Shown here in pieces: positions 10,618 to 19,503 of a DNA stretch of 64,000 nucleotides (positions are counted from its first letter, which is position 1; each line of letters opens with the position of its first letter). This stretch comes from an uncultured Eggerthella sp. Its GTDB lineage: Bacteria; Actinomycetota; Coriobacteriia; Coriobacteriales; Eggerthellaceae. Where the stretch lies: positions 260,239 to 324,238 of the forward strand of contig UQNZ01000001.1 of the NCBI GenBank assembly GCA_900542525.1, read 5' to 3'. The notes beneath the pieces were generated by a model that saw nothing but the letters and a program-made list of their open reading frames with translations, was not told the DNA's origin and made no database searches. A program made the translations under genes and the position numbers.

Positions 10618-12022
10618 CTCGGTGCCAACACTGATCTCCCCCCTCGTTCAGCATATCGAGCGTATGGGAAAGCTGGGTTGGCAGCCTCGTGCTCGCATCG
10701 AACGAACGGGCACTTTGAACGCCCATCTCCTTCATCTTCTGAAGCATCGCATCGAGCGTGAGCATCTTCTTCTGGACGTGATCCGAAACGATCTGAATGA
10801 TATTCGTGGTAGGCGAAAGATCAGCGACCACACCTTCAATGGTCATGAACCCGCGCGCAAGCATGGTAAACGATGGATTGATCACCAGATTTTGAGACCG
10901 CAGTATCTCGATGACATCCATGAATGCCTCACCGATATTGATGTCCTCCAAATCAGCGCTCGCATACGAATTCAACAGCTCTGCCATCTGCTGCAATAAC
11001 CGCCCCTGATCGACGGGCCCCTTGATAGAAGTAAGGCCGAGTGCAGCCTCCTTGAGCTCATAGGGATCCTTCGCAGCAATGGCCGCGAATACCTGATTCA
11101 CGAGCGCACGCTGCGAGGAATCGAGCGAGCCAGTCATACCCAGATCGATCCATACGATCTCTTGATCGCGCACGATGATGTTGCCCTCATGTGGATCGGC
11201 GTGGAAGAATCCCGCATCGATCACCTGCATGATGTAATTCTGCGCCAACCGACTCGCAAGCTCATCGAGATCGTTGCCTTGCGCAATGAGTGCAGTATGA
11301 TCGTTTATCTCTGGCCCCGAGACATACTCCATTACCAGAATGGACTCCGAAGAATATTCAGGATACGGACAAGGGCACGTGACCCCCTCGCTTCCTTCAA
11401 GCTCATGGTGAAACTGCACCAGATTGTTAAGCTCGATCGTGAAATCAAGTTCGTTCGCGGTGGTGCGCTCGAGCTCGGTCAGAAGACCCTCCAGTGTTCC
11501 CACCAGTTCTTTATGTTCAATAGTCCCTACTTCGGCAAACGTCAAAAGATGTCGCAGTAGGGTCAAGTCTTCGGCCATCTCCTCCTTGATCCCTGGACGG
11601 CGAACCTTCACTGCCACTAGCGAACCATCTAGAAGCGTGGCCTTGTGCACCTGCGCGATCGAGGCAGACCCCAGCGGTTTCTCTTCGATCGACGCGAACA
11701 CCGTATTCCAGGGATGCCCGTAGTCCTCCTCAATGCACGCGATAATGGTAGCGAAATCGAGCGGATCGACATTGCTACGCAACTCAGCGAAAACCTCGCA
11801 ATAATCCTTGGGCAAGATGTCAGCACGGTTCGAGGCAAGTTGCCCGATCTTCACGTAGGTAGGACCCAGGTCTTCTAAGAAGCGCACGGCCTTTTGGGGA
11901 TCCATGCCGTGAAGAACTTGATCCTTGTGTACGATCTCGAGTATTTCTCTCGCACGCTTGCCAGAGGTCTTATCGTTGATGGTCACTTGGGCAAGCTTCA
12001 TCAATTGCTTGAATGTTGGCAT
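10595..12022 (-). CDS. UbiB/ABC1-family atypical kinase (ends early through a frameshift)
   Basis: The frame encodes 475 residues of the ABC1/ADCK/UbiB family, atypical protein-kinase-like ATPases linked to lipid and quinone metabolism. Diagnostic motifs are the KxGQ element in GPTYVKIGQLASNRADILP, the Ala-type nucleotide loop in GSASIAQVHKATL, the lysine in VAVKVRRPG, the catalytic DPHEGNIIV and the metal-binding WIDLGMTG. The start at 12022 has AGGAGG upstream; an earlier start at 12166 lacks family similarity. The frame ends in QCWHRDEHAERS, unlike the family, just after a run of six G. Losing one G restores the expected C-terminal membrane hairpin encoded at 10369-10617. It could be a sequencing error, mutation, phase variation or programmed slip. 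Confidence 0.85.
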   Translation of the reverse strand: MPTFKQLMKLAQVTINDKTSGKRAREILEIVHKDQVLHGMDPQKAVRFLEDLGPTYVKIGQLASNRADILPKDYCEVFAELRSNVDPLDFATIIACIEEDYGHPWNTVFASIEEKPLGSASIAQVHKATLLDGSLVAVKVRRPGIKEEMAEDLTLLRHLLTFAEVGTIEHKELVGTLEGLLTELERTTANELDFTIELNNLVQFHHELEGSEGVTCPCPYPEYSSESILVMEYVSGPEINDHTALIAQGNDLDELASRLAQNYIMQVIDAGFFHADPHEGNIIVRDQEIVWIDLGMTGSLDSSQRALVNQVFAAIAAKDPYELKEAALGLTSIKGPVDQGRLLQQMAELLNSYASADLEDINIGEAFMDVIEILRSQNLVINPSFTMLARGFMTIEGVVADLSPTTNIIQIVSDHVQKKMLTLDAMLQKMKEMGVQSARSFDASTRLPTQLSHTLDMLNEGGDQCWHRDEHAERS

Positions 12023-12374
12023 CGCTTGTTCCTCCTGAACACAAGATCGGCTTCGATGCAGGAGCTTGCAGGCATCACGCATCCAGCGCTGTTCATCAAA
12101 AGAGTAACGAAAAAAGAGCAGTTCCCGCAAAGAAAACTGGAATTGATAACGAGCTGTGGTTTTCAAACAATGAAGAAGATCCCGCCATCACTTCTAGTCC
12201 GAATCCGAGGCCCTTATGCCCATCAATATACATCGTGAAAACGATACGAAGCATTTCAATAAATTGGAATTCGTTATCGAAGCGAAAAAAATCGCTCGGC
12301 CAAGAACCCCGAATAAATCGGAAAGTTCTATACTTGGACTAAAGATCAAGGAACGCAGAGGATAAGGGGGATCC
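12023..12374. other. Intergenic region between divergent ubiB-like and crotonase genes
   Basis: About 350 bases with no convincing gene. A TATACT hexamer about 40 bases before the crotonase ATG could be its -10 box, but I see no good -35. On the minus strand a TATATT lies ~200 bases before the kinase start. A weak AGCGA/TCGCT stem with an A-rich loop lies near 12281-12297. Confidence 0.35.
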
Positions 12375-13163
12375 ATGCAATTCGAGACCATTCTTACTGA
12401 AGAACGTGATGGTATCTTCATCATCACCTTCAACCGCCTAGAAGCGCGTAATGCCATCGATAACCTCATGACCAAAGAGCTCTCTGATGCGCTCGATTAT
12501 TGGGATAAGAACGACGAACTGCGCGCCTGCGTACTCACCAACAACGGGCATGTTTTCTGTGCAGGTTCTGACCTGAAAGAGCTGGCAGAAGATGCCTGGG
12601 AAATGCCCGAGGGTCGCGAGAAATGGGGCTTCGCTGCATGCACGAAGCGTTACTTCGATAAGCCGCTCATCGCAGCCGTACGCGGCAAAGCATTAGGTGG
12701 CGGCGTTGAGATCGTTGCTGCATGCGACCTAGCAGTTGCGTCCGATGAATCGATCTTCGGCTTGCCCGAGCCACGCGTCGGCCTTACCGCTGCTGGCGGG
12801 GGCACGCTTCTTCGCCTTGCTCAGCAGATTCCGATGAAGTTCGCTATGGAACTGTTGCTGGTGGCAGAGCCTATCTCGGCACAAAAAGCCAATGAATGGG
12901 GCCTGGTGAACTATGTCATGCCTGATGATCAGGTAGTCGATAAGGCTGTTGAACTGGCAGAGAAAATCGCGCTCGGCGCTCCTCTTTCCATCAAGTACAG
13001 CAAGAAAACCGTCATCGAATCCTTCGGATCGAACTTCATTTACCCATCTCCCGGTTGGGAAGTTCTCGAAGAATACGAGAAGATCACGCGCGCGAGCGAA
13101 GATGCCCACGAAGGCGAGGTCGCATTCACCGAAAAGCGCAAGCCTGTCTGGACGGGGAAATAG
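12375..13163 (+). CDS. Enoyl-CoA hydratase/isomerase family protein (CaiD-like)
   Basis: A 262-residue crotonase-fold protein. The oxyanion-hole segments are FCAGSDLKE and GKALGGGVEIVAACDLAVA. FGLPEPRVGL supplies the glutamate position usual for hydratases, and a C-terminal trimerisation helix ends in KRKPVWTGK. Such enzymes hydrate or isomerise acyl-CoA thioesters. The spacing recalls carnitinyl-CoA dehydratase CaiD and short-chain enoyl-CoA hydratases, but the substrate cannot be told from sequence. AAGGGGG lies just upstream of the ATG. It stands alone, with no acyl-CoA dehydrogenase or CoA-transferase neighbour. A second, more diverged member lies at 53739-54533. Confidence 0.9.
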   Translation: MQFETILTEERDGIFIITFNRLEARNAIDNLMTKELSDALDYWDKNDELRACVLTNNGHVFCAGSDLKELAEDAWEMPEGREKWGFAACTKRYFDKPLIAAVRGKALGGGVEIVAACDLAVASDESIFGLPEPRVGLTAAGGGTLLRLAQQIPMKFAMELLLVAEPISAQKANEWGLVNYVMPDDQVVDKAVELAEKIALGAPLSIKYSKKTVIESFGSNFIYPSPGWEVLEEYEKITRASEDAHEGEVAFTEKRKPVWTGK

Positions 13164-13258
13164 AAACGAACAAAATCGATACTTGAAGTGGGTACTATTG
13201 TTCCCATCAGTAGTTTTATGCTATTTCAAAAAATAGCAACTTGAACTACAAAGAAAAA

Positions 13259-13299
13259 CCGAAAGAGAACCGCACCTGAACTGCACAGTTCTCTTTCGG
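13259..13299 (-). terminator. Strong hairpin with T-tract on the minus strand, just before cca
   Basis: A perfect 12-bp inverted repeat (CCGAAAGAGAAC at 13259-13270, complement at 13288-13299) with a 17-base loop. On the minus strand it is followed by TTTTTCTTT, the form of an intrinsic terminator. No minus-strand gene ends here, so it may stop antisense transcription out of cca. On the plus strand it would be a leader hairpin 18 bases before the cca ATG. Confidence 0.65.
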
Positions 13300-13317
13300 C
13301 TTGAGCCAGGAGGAAAA

Positions 13318-14778
13318 ATGGATGCTTTTGAGCATTTGAACTCAAAGGACGATGCCTCTCGTTTCGAGAAAAGCGGCATTAAGTTCGATGCTAGTAAAGT
13401 GTCCTCAGACGCATGCAGCAAAACTCAACTCGGCACAGTAGAACTACCGTTGCCCATGCTTGCAGTGATCGACCTGCTTGAATCCGCAGGTTACGAGACT
13501 TGGCTGGTTGGCGGCTTCGTGCGCGATCTCTTGCTCGAACGCCCGCTTCACGATTTCGATCTCACCACTGCTGCTCCCTGGCAGCAGGTGAAGGAGCTCT
13601 GTGTTGCTGCGGGCTACACAGCACATGAGACTGGCACCAAACATGGAACCATCACGGTGGTTGCGGAAGATACCGTGCTCGAGATTACCACGTTTCGAAC
13701 CGAGGGTGCCTATCTTAACCATCGTCACCCTTCCGAGGTTATCTTCACGGACTCGATCGAAGAAGATCTAGCCCGCCGCGATTTCACCGTGAACGCGATG
13801 GCGTTCCATCCGGCACGCGGCATCCTCGATCCTTTCGGTGGCCAAACCGATCTGCGCGCAGGAATGATCCGCTGCGTAGGAGATGCGAATGCGCGCTTTT
13901 CTGAAGATGCGCTGCGTATCTTGCGAGCGCTGCGTTTTGCGTCCCAGCTAGACTTCACCCTGGAATCGAAAACCGCTCAAGCTGCACTCGATCAACGCGA
14001 AGACCTGCGCTTGATCGCTGGTGAACGCATCGAAGACGAGCTGACCAAGCTTCTCTGCGGCGAAAACGTCTACCGCGTGATCATGGAGCACGCAAAGATT
14101 CTGAATGTGGTGCTTCCTGAGCTCATCGCCATGGAAGGACTTGACCAAAAGACGAAGTATCACATCTACGATGTTTACGAGCACACTGCTTGGGTGGTGC
14201 ATTATTCGCCCGCCACCCCGCTCGCACGTTGGGCAGCGCTCTTGCATGATATCGGCAAGCCCGATACCTTCTTCACCGATGAAGAAGGTGTGGGCCACAT
14301 GTATGGCCATCCAAAAGTAAGCGTTGAGCACCTGCACAGCATCGCGAAGCGGCTGCACTTTTCGCGCGCATTCACGAACGATCTTGCTCTGCTCGTGCGT
14401 TATCACGATACGCGCCCAGCGCCCACGAAGAAGTCGATTCGTCGACTGTATGCCAAGCTTGAGAACAAGGAGTATCTCTTCCACGCCATGTGCGATCTGA
14501 TGCGCGCCGATTCGCTTGCCCAAGCACCCGAATACCACGAACGCGTGAACGAGATCGATGAGCTTGAAGCGCTCTTCAGCGATATGATCGCTGAAGATGA
14601 AGTGTTCTCGCTGCGCGATCTGCCGATCTCAGGCAAAGACCTGATTGAAGCGGGCATTCCTGAAGGCCCCGCTATCAGCGAAGCGCTCGAAGCCGCGTTC
14701 CAAGAGGTAGTCGAAGAGCGCCTACCCCTCGATCACGATACTCTCCTCGCCTTTGCCCTCAGTTTTCACAAAAGGTAA
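13318..14778 (+). CDS. cca: CCA tRNA nucleotidyltransferase with HD domain
   Basis: A 486-residue class II nucleotidyltransferase that adds or repairs the CCA end of tRNA. The polymerase active site is VGGFVRDLLLERPLHDFDLTT with the catalytic DFD. RRDFTVNAMAF and the ALRILRALRFASQLDF template-pocket region follow. The C-terminal half holds an HD phosphohydrolase-like domain (ALLHDIGKP, HPKVSVEH, VRYHDTRP), as in actinobacterial CCA enzymes. An AGGAGG site supports the ATG at 13318. The first ~40 residues are Ser/Asp-rich and absent from many homologues, so a later start is possible. The gene is single; a poly(A) polymerase activity cannot be excluded. Confidence 0.95.
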   Translation: MDAFEHLNSKDDASRFEKSGIKFDASKVSSDACSKTQLGTVELPLPMLAVIDLLESAGYETWLVGGFVRDLLLERPLHDFDLTTAAPWQQVKELCVAAGYTAHETGTKHGTITVVAEDTVLEITTFRTEGAYLNHRHPSEVIFTDSIEEDLARRDFTVNAMAFHPARGILDPFGGQTDLRAGMIRCVGDANARFSEDALRILRALRFASQLDFTLESKTAQAALDQREDLRLIAGERIEDELTKLLCGENVYRVIMEHAKILNVVLPELIAMEGLDQKTKYHIYDVYEHTAWVVHYSPATPLARWAALLHDIGKPDTFFTDEEGVGHMYGHPKVSVEHLHSIAKRLHFSRAFTNDLALLVRYHDTRPAPTKKSIRRLYAKLENKEYLFHAMCDLMRADSLAQAPEYHERVNEIDELEALFSDMIAEDEVFSLRDLPISGKDLIEAGIPEGPAISEALEAAFQEVVEERLPLDHDTLLAFALSFHKR

Positions 14779-14824
14779 CAAACTACCCGGTCGTTCGACA
14801 TCTTTTCCAATCTATCCCACGCAA
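14779..14824 (-). repeat. Copy of the 46-bp sequence also found at 44748-44796
   Basis: On the minus strand this reads TGCTTGCGTGGGATAGAT, then GGAAAAG, then GTCGAACGACCGGGTAGTT. It matches the plus strand at 44748-44796 with about four substitutions. The last part can fold as a wobble-paired hairpin and is followed by TTACCTTTTG, so it may act as a terminator. Confidence 0.65.
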
Positions 14825-15011
14825 GCATCTGGCTCGATCAGCGAAGAGGGTGAGGCAACGAGGTGACTCTTTGCCGACTAAATTCATTTTTAATAAAACC
14901 CAAGCAAAGCAGCGACGCACGAAAGAACCTGCAGAATGCAGGTTCTTGAGCAGGGAAGCGGGGAACCTCGTGTCTCGCGCTCGGCGCTGATTGAGTTGAC
15001 GATGAACTAAA
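14779..15011. other. Palindrome-rich spacer between convergent cca and thiD
   Basis: No credible gene. It holds a sequence shared with the 3' flank of the second structured RNA (14779-14824, read on the minus strand), and a perfect 11-bp hairpin with a 3-base loop (14923-14933 with 14937-14947). An ACGAGGT/ACCTCGT pair around that hairpin could form an outer stem. The minus-strand frame across it has no codon logic and is not called as a gene. It may carry terminators or a small structured RNA. Confidence 0.5.
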
Positions 15012-15042
15012 AGGTGACGAACGACCGGATCGTTCGTCACCT
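15012..15042 (-). terminator. Terminator of the thiCED operon
   Basis: A perfect 13-bp stem (15012-15024 with 15030-15042) and 5-base loop overlap the thiD stop codon. TTTTAGTT follows on the minus strand. The stem contains the same CGAACGACCGG core as the repeats at 14779-14824 and 44748-44796. Confidence 0.85.
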
Positions 15043-15922
15043 ATGCAGGGTCGATAGCGGTATTCAGGTGCCAACCATGGTTCACAGGACCGTGGCCGCT
15101 GCCGAGCTTAAGATCGTGTGCAAGTGCTTGGGTCAGATAGAACTTCGCACGCTTCGCTGCATCAACAAGCTCGCAACCTTGCGCCAAATAGCACGCGATC
15201 GCTGAAGAGAGCGTACAACCCGTGCCGTGAGTATTCTGCGTTTCGATGCGCGGCTCGCGAAGCCAGAACTCCGTACCGTCTTCTGTGAGTAGCAGATCAT
15301 ATGCTTGCCCTGGCTCGAAGACATGATCGCTCACCACCTCTGATCCTGAAACGTATAATCGCACAGGTTCTTCCCCGTTCCCGAAGCTCTCCAGATGGCC
15401 ACCCTTAACGAGCACTGATCGCGCACCAAGCGCCTGAATAGCGCGCGCTGCCTCTACCATCTGCTGCGGTTGCGTGATAGGAATTCCGCTGAAGACCTCT
15501 GCCTCGATCAAGTTGGGTGTGACCACAGTTGCCAGCGGGAACAATTCGCGAACCAAGCTTTGCGCCACATCATCAGAAGCCAGCAATGCCCCGCTCGTTG
15601 CGATCATCACAGGATCGAGCACGAGGTTCTCCGCGCGATAAGCACGCAGTGATTCAGCAATGGTCTTGATCAGCGCAGGATTCGCCACCATGCCGATCTT
15701 GACCGCATCAGGGCGAATATCGGCGAAGATCGCCTCGATCTGTTCAGCAAGGAATCCGGGTGTGGTTTCCTGCACTCCCAACACGCCCATGGTGTTCTGC
15801 GCAGTAAGCGCCGTAATGGCCGATTGGCCATACACCCCCAGCGCCGTCATGGTCTTCAGGTCTGCCTGGATGCCCGCGCCCCCGCTCGAATCCGAACCTG
15901 CTATAGTCACTACGCTCTTCAT
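15041..15922 (-). CDS. thiD: Hydroxymethylpyrimidine (phosphate) kinase ThiD
   Basis: A 293-residue ribokinase-fold kinase. [19 protein letters not shown] at the N-terminus is the HMP/HMP-P kinase signature, followed by [17 protein letters not shown] and [12 protein letters not shown]. The anion hole [14 protein letters not shown] lies near the C-terminus. It phosphorylates HMP-P to HMP-PP, the pyrimidine half of thiamine. It is the last gene after thiC and thiE behind the TPP riboswitch and ends on the operon terminator. About 20 residues between the DHVFEPG and EPRIETQNT segments are longer than usual. Confidence 0.96.
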   Translation of the reverse strand: MKSVVTIAGSDSSGGAGIQADLKTMTALGVYGQSAITALTAQNTMGVLGVQETTPGFLAEQIEAIFADIRPDAVKIGMVANPALIKTIAESLRAYRAENLVLDPVMIATSGALLASDDVAQSLVRELFPLATVVTPNLIEAEVFSGIPITQPQQMVEAARAIQALGARSVLVKGGHLESFGNGEEPVRLYVSGSEVVSDHVFEPGQAYDLLLTEDGTEFWLREPRIETQNTHGTGCTLSSAIACYLAQGCELVDAAKRAKFYLTQALAHDLKLGSGHGPVNHGWHLNTAIDPA

Positions 15923-15983
15923 AACACCCTCATCCCTACTCTTGAATATTCACCTAGCGCTATCTTTTTCGCGCAGCAGAACC

Positions 15984-16634
15984 TCAAAGCGCTTCTGCGA
16001 CCTTCGATAAATGCTCAACCGCACCTACCAGATCATCCTGCGCGAAGATAGCAGAAATCACTGCGATGCCCGCAATGCCCATCCCCGCAAGTTCACGCGC
16101 ATTATCTGCCGTGATCCCTCCAATAGCTACCACAGGAATCGAAACCGCTGCGCAGATCTGTCGCAATACCTCATGATCGATCGTCCACGTATCTTGTTTC
16201 GTTGAGGTAGGAAATACTGCGCCTACTCCCAGATAGTCGGCGCCTTCAGCCTCGGCTTTACAAGCCTGTTCGAGCGTTTTCGCCGTGACACCGATAATAG
16301 CCTGGTCGCCAAGCATACGACGTGCTTCAGCACAGGAGATATCATCTTGTCCAATATGCACGCCATCAGCACCAATGCGCAGTGCGAGCTCGACATCGTC
16401 GTCGATCAGAAACGGTATGCCGGCCTGTGCGCACAACGCCTGCGCTTCGCGCGCAAGCGCCTCTTTCTCTTCGGACGCAGCGTGCTTTTCGCGAAGCTGC
16501 ACGCAAGTAATTTCACCTGCGGAAAGAGCCTCTTGCAAGACCTCCTTGAAGCTACGCTCTCGAAGCCACGAGCGATCCGTGACCGCATAGAGCCTCAAGG
16601 CATCGCGAATCTCTTCTGTGCTCCACGTTCTCAT
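15984..16634 (-). CDS. thiE: Thiamine-phosphate synthase ThiE
   Basis: A TIM-barrel enzyme of ~216 residues that joins HMP-PP and thiazole phosphate into thiamine phosphate. Motifs are [52 protein letters not shown] and [13 protein letters not shown], in the normal order. The frame opens from a TTG at 16655 inside thiC; the ATG at 16634, 4 bases past the thiC stop, is a more natural start, although no strong ribosome site is visible for either. It lies between thiC and thiD. No thiazole genes (thiG, thiS, thiM) are in the window, so the thiazole source is not shown here. Confidence 0.94.
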   Translation of the reverse strand: MRTWSTEEIRDALRLYAVTDRSWLRERSFKEVLQEALSAGEITCVQLREKHAASEEKEALAREAQALCAQAGIPFLIDDDVELALRIGADGVHIGQDDISCAEARRMLGDQAIIGVTAKTLEQACKAEAEGADYLGVGAVFPTSTKQDTWTIDHEVLRQICAAVSIPVVAIGGITADNARELAGMGIAGIAVISAIFAQDDLVGAVEHLSKVAEAL

Positions 16635-16638
16635 GCGA

Positions 16639-17946
16639 CTAATATTCGTCACCAAGATCGATCACGAGACCATCCATGATGGTATTTACCGTACGAACCG
16701 CACACATCTTGCCGCACATCGTGCATGATTCCTCATTCGTTGGCGGCGCACTCTCGAAGTATTCGCGCGGCTTGACCGGGTCGAGCGCCAGATCGAACAT
16801 CTCTTCCCAATCGAAGCGCCTACGTGCATCGCTCATGCGGTTATCCCGGTCGCGCGCACCAGGAATTCCCTTGGCGATATCTGCCGCATGTGCCGCTATC
16901 TTCGTGGCCACCAAGCCTTCACGCACATCGTTCACATCGGGAAGGCGCAAATGCTCAGCTGGCGTAACGTAGCAAAGGAAGTCTGCGCCGCTGCTTGCCG
17001 CCACTGCGCCACCAATAGCAGCCGTGATGTGATCATAACCTGGTGCGATGTCGGTTACCAGCGGACCGAGCACATAGAACGGCGCATCATGACAGAGGCG
17101 TTTCTGCAGCTTCATGTTGGCCGCGATCTCGTCGATGGCCATATGGCCTGGTCCTTCAACCATCACCTGAACGCCCGCGTCCCACGCACGCTTAGTGAGC
17201 TTGCCGATCTCGATCAACTCAGCGATCTGCCCCGCATCGGTCGCATCATACTCACAACCAGGACGCATCGCATCACCAATACTGATCGTCACATCATATT
17301 CGTGCAGGATCTCGAGCACGTCATCGTAGTATTCGTAGAACGGATTCTCGTTGCCCGTCGCTTCCATCCAAGCGAAGATGAGCGAACCGCCACGCGAGAC
17401 GATGTTCATCAAGCGCCCCGTCTCCTTGAACGATTCGATCACGCGCCTGTTCATGCCCGCATGGATGGTCACGAAATCCACCCCGTCTTCAGCATGACGG
17501 CGCACCACATCAAGAAAGTCCTGCGGCGTGATGGAGATGAGCGCTTTCTCTAAATAGCCGATCGCATCGTACATGGGCACCGTACCGATCATAACGGGGG
17601 CCATCTCGAGCAACTGCTTGCGAAACTCCTGAGTCTTGCCATGGTTCGACAGATCCATGATGCCTTCCGCGCCCAGCTCAAGTGCCACACGAACCTTCTC
17701 AAGTTCGACTTCGGGATCGATCAAATCGCCTGAGATTCCTAGGTTGACGTTGACCTTCGTGCGCAAGCCCGTGCCCACGCCCTCAGGATCGAGGTTCGTA
17801 TGATTGATGTTCGCTGGAATCGCGATAGTTCCCGCCGCAACACGTGCGCGAATCTCTTCAGGAGTCTTGCGCTCCTTCTCTGCAACGCGCTTCATTTCTT
17901 TGGTGATAGTGCCGCTCCGAGCGGCATCGATTTGCGTGATCGTCAT
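16639..17946 (-). CDS. thiC: Phosphomethylpyrimidine synthase ThiC
   Basis: A 435-residue radical-SAM enzyme that rearranges aminoimidazole ribotide to HMP-P. The barrel carries [42 protein letters not shown] and VMVEGPGHM. The C-terminus has the cluster-binding motif [11 protein letters not shown] (CX2CX4C), the atypical radical-SAM motif of ThiC. Length fits the shorter bacterial and archaeal form that lacks the long N-terminal domain. The ATG at 17944-17946 sits ~10 bases behind the 3' edge of a TPP riboswitch whose end carries the GAAGGGAA ribosome site, so thiamine pyrophosphate should repress its translation. Confidence 0.97.
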   Translation of the reverse strand: MTITQIDAARSGTITKEMKRVAEKERKTPEEIRARVAAGTIAIPANINHTNLDPEGVGTGLRTKVNVNLGISGDLIDPEVELEKVRVALELGAEGIMDLSNHGKTQEFRKQLLEMAPVMIGTVPMYDAIGYLEKALISITPQDFLDVVRRHAEDGVDFVTIHAGMNRRVIESFKETGRLMNIVSRGGSLIFAWMEATGNENPFYEYYDDVLEILHEYDVTISIGDAMRPGCEYDATDAGQIAELIEIGKLTKRAWDAGVQVMVEGPGHMAIDEIAANMKLQKRLCHDAPFYVLGPLVTDIAPGYDHITAAIGGAVAASSGADFLCYVTPAEHLRLPDVNDVREGLVATKIAAHAADIAKGIPGARDRDNRMSDARRRFDWEEMFDLALDPVKPREYFESAPPTNEESCTMCGKMCAVRTVNTIMDGLVIDLGDEY

Positions 17947-17951
17947 GATCG

Positions 17952-18036
17952 CATTCCCTTCGTTGGCATTATCCAGACAGGTTCATCGGGTCGGAGCACC
18001 GCTCCCTCTCAGCCTGCAACACGCAAGCTCCCCGTA
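17952..18036 (-). promoter_or_regulatory. TPP riboswitch (THI box) ahead of thiC
   Basis: On the minus strand the classic core reads GGGGAGC...GGCTGAGAGGG, then GACCCGATGAACCTG, then CTGGATAATGCCAACGAAGG. These are the pyrimidine-sensing and pyrophosphate-sensing helices. The 3' end overlaps the likely thiC ribosome site (GAAGGGAA), suggesting translational control. An upstream GTGGT/ACCAC hairpin (~18045-18060) is outside the consensus. TATACT at 18069-18074 (minus strand) may be the -10 box. Confidence 0.95.
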
Positions 18037-18184
18037 TGTAATCGTGGTATCTCAAACCACTACGTGAAAGTATAGCTCATTCAGATGCCCCTTCGGCTGG
18101 CATTGCTCACACTGCCAAATTGTCGTGCATGCCGTATCATGGATAACCATGATGTTCCACGGCAAAAATACGAAGAGGAATCGA

Positions 18185-19408
18185 GTGCACTTCAAAGCAA
18201 ATAAGCGCTTCCTCATTGTCGTTGCCTTGGCGATCGTATTCACTGCTGCAGTTCTGCGCGCTCCTATCACTTCGATGGGTGCGCTGTGCGTTGAGGTGCA
18301 AGACGATCTTGGCCTTTCATCTGCAGCGATGGGCTTAGTGACCACACTCCCCCTCCTTGCATTCGCTGCCTCAGCGCTTTTCATGAGCGCACTATCTGAA
18401 CGTTTTGGGAAAAGTCGCGTGCTTGCTTTGGGTTGTGCCGCGATCATCATCGGAATCCTTCTGCGCTCTTTCGCTGGTCCGTTCGGTCTTTTCTCTGGCA
18501 CGATCCTTCTTGGATTTGGCATCTCTTCAGGAAACGTGCTGCTGCCTTCAGTCGTGCGCGACAACTTTCCTGCTCATGTAGGCGTGATGACCGCCCTCTA
18601 CACCACCACCATCAGCATCTTTGCTGGAGGCATTGCGGGATTCAGTTCCGCACTCGTCGCTGCCTCTTCCGACTGGCGCACGGTCTTGACGATGGTAATT
18701 CCTTTTGCCTCGATCGCACTCTTGTTCTGGATAGCGGCTCGCGGCATGATGAGATCAGTGAAGAACACGCCCGAGCGTCGGGTGTTTCGCCTGCATCCTA
18801 CGCACCTGATCAGCCGACACCTCTTGAAGCAACCTCTCACCTGGTGGATAACGGGTCTCTTCGGCGTTCAATCGATCCTCTTCTTCAGCCTCGTAGCCTG
18901 GCTTCCCGCTATTCTTACCGAAGGCGGAGTGAGCTCGCAGGCGATCACCACCTGCGTTGCTCTCTTCCCTATTGTGGGCATTCCTTGCACGGTCTTCGTT
19001 CCGCCTATTGCCCAACGTCTCAAGCGACAACGCTTGTTCGGTGCGAGCATTGGGATGATCTGCGTGATCGGCATTGTGGCGCTCTTCTTCGTGAATGCCG
19101 ATGCAACCGCGATCGTGGCCACCGTTATCGTGGGCTTCGCACTTGGTGCGCCCTTCTGCCTGTGCATGTACTACTTCGGGGTACGCACCGAAAACCCCGA
19201 AGATTCTTCGAAGCTCTCAAGCATCTCACAAACATTCGGCTATCTTATGGCAGCCATCGGCCCGGCATGTCTCGGGCTGCTCGTCGATCTATCAGGGTCA
19301 TGGTTCTTGCCGCTTGCCGTCATGCTCACACTCTCGATCGTGCTGGTCATATGCGGCTGGAAATCTGGAAGCGGCACGATTTCTGCTTGTCCTGTGAAAA
19401 CGGATTAG
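18185..19408 (+). CDS. MFS transporter of the CynX/NimT family
   Basis: A ~407-residue, 12-helix major facilitator. LRAPITSMGALCVEVQDDLG after the first helix and the LVTTLPLLAFA stretch are typical of the CynX/NimT (cyanate/2-nitroimidazole) branch. SERFGKSRVLALG is the MFS loop 2-3 motif. Members export or import small organic anions or drugs; the substrate here is unknown. The frame opens at 18125. I prefer the GTG at 18185 because AAGAGGAA lies 4 bases before it; an ATG at 18149 is an alternative. It diverges from thiC and converges on the thiamine kinase gene, so a role in thiamine precursor transport is possible but unsupported by sequence. Confidence 0.85.
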   Translation: MHFKANKRFLIVVALAIVFTAAVLRAPITSMGALCVEVQDDLGLSSAAMGLVTTLPLLAFAASALFMSALSERFGKSRVLALGCAAIIIGILLRSFAGPFGLFSGTILLGFGISSGNVLLPSVVRDNFPAHVGVMTALYTTTISIFAGGIAGFSSALVAASSDWRTVLTMVIPFASIALLFWIAARGMMRSVKNTPERRVFRLHPTHLISRHLLKQPLTWWITGLFGVQSILFFSLVAWLPAILTEGGVSSQAITTCVALFPIVGIPCTVFVPPIAQRLKRQRLFGASIGMICVIGIVALFFVNADATAIVATVIVGFALGAPFCLCMYYFGVRTENPEDSSKLSSISQTFGYLMAAIGPACLGLLVDLSGSWFLPLAVMLTLSIVLVICGWKSGSGTISACPVKTD

Positions 19409-19409
19409 C

Positions 19410-19437
19410 TTGTTCGCTCTGTGCTTAGTGCGAACAA
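19410..19437. terminator. Hairpin between convergent MFS gene and thiN
   Basis: An 8-bp stem (TTGTTCGC at 19410-19417 with GCGAACAA at 19430-19437) just after the MFS stop codon. There is no T-run on either side, so it is a weak intrinsic terminator at best. Confidence 0.4.
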
Positions 19438-19503
19438 ACCTGCGATGCTGTGCCTCGTTGCGTTCGCGCATTATGACTGCTTGCCGCAGCGCTTCGCCTT
19501 CCC

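Noticed and set aside
14783..15040. An 85-codon minus-strand frame between cca and thiD
   Set aside because: It runs through terminators and hairpins; its last residues match another frame only because the DNA repeat at 44748-44796 is shared.
19410..19437. A strong terminator after the MFS gene
   Set aside because: The stem is only 8 bp and no T-run follows on either strand, so I list it as a weak hairpin only.
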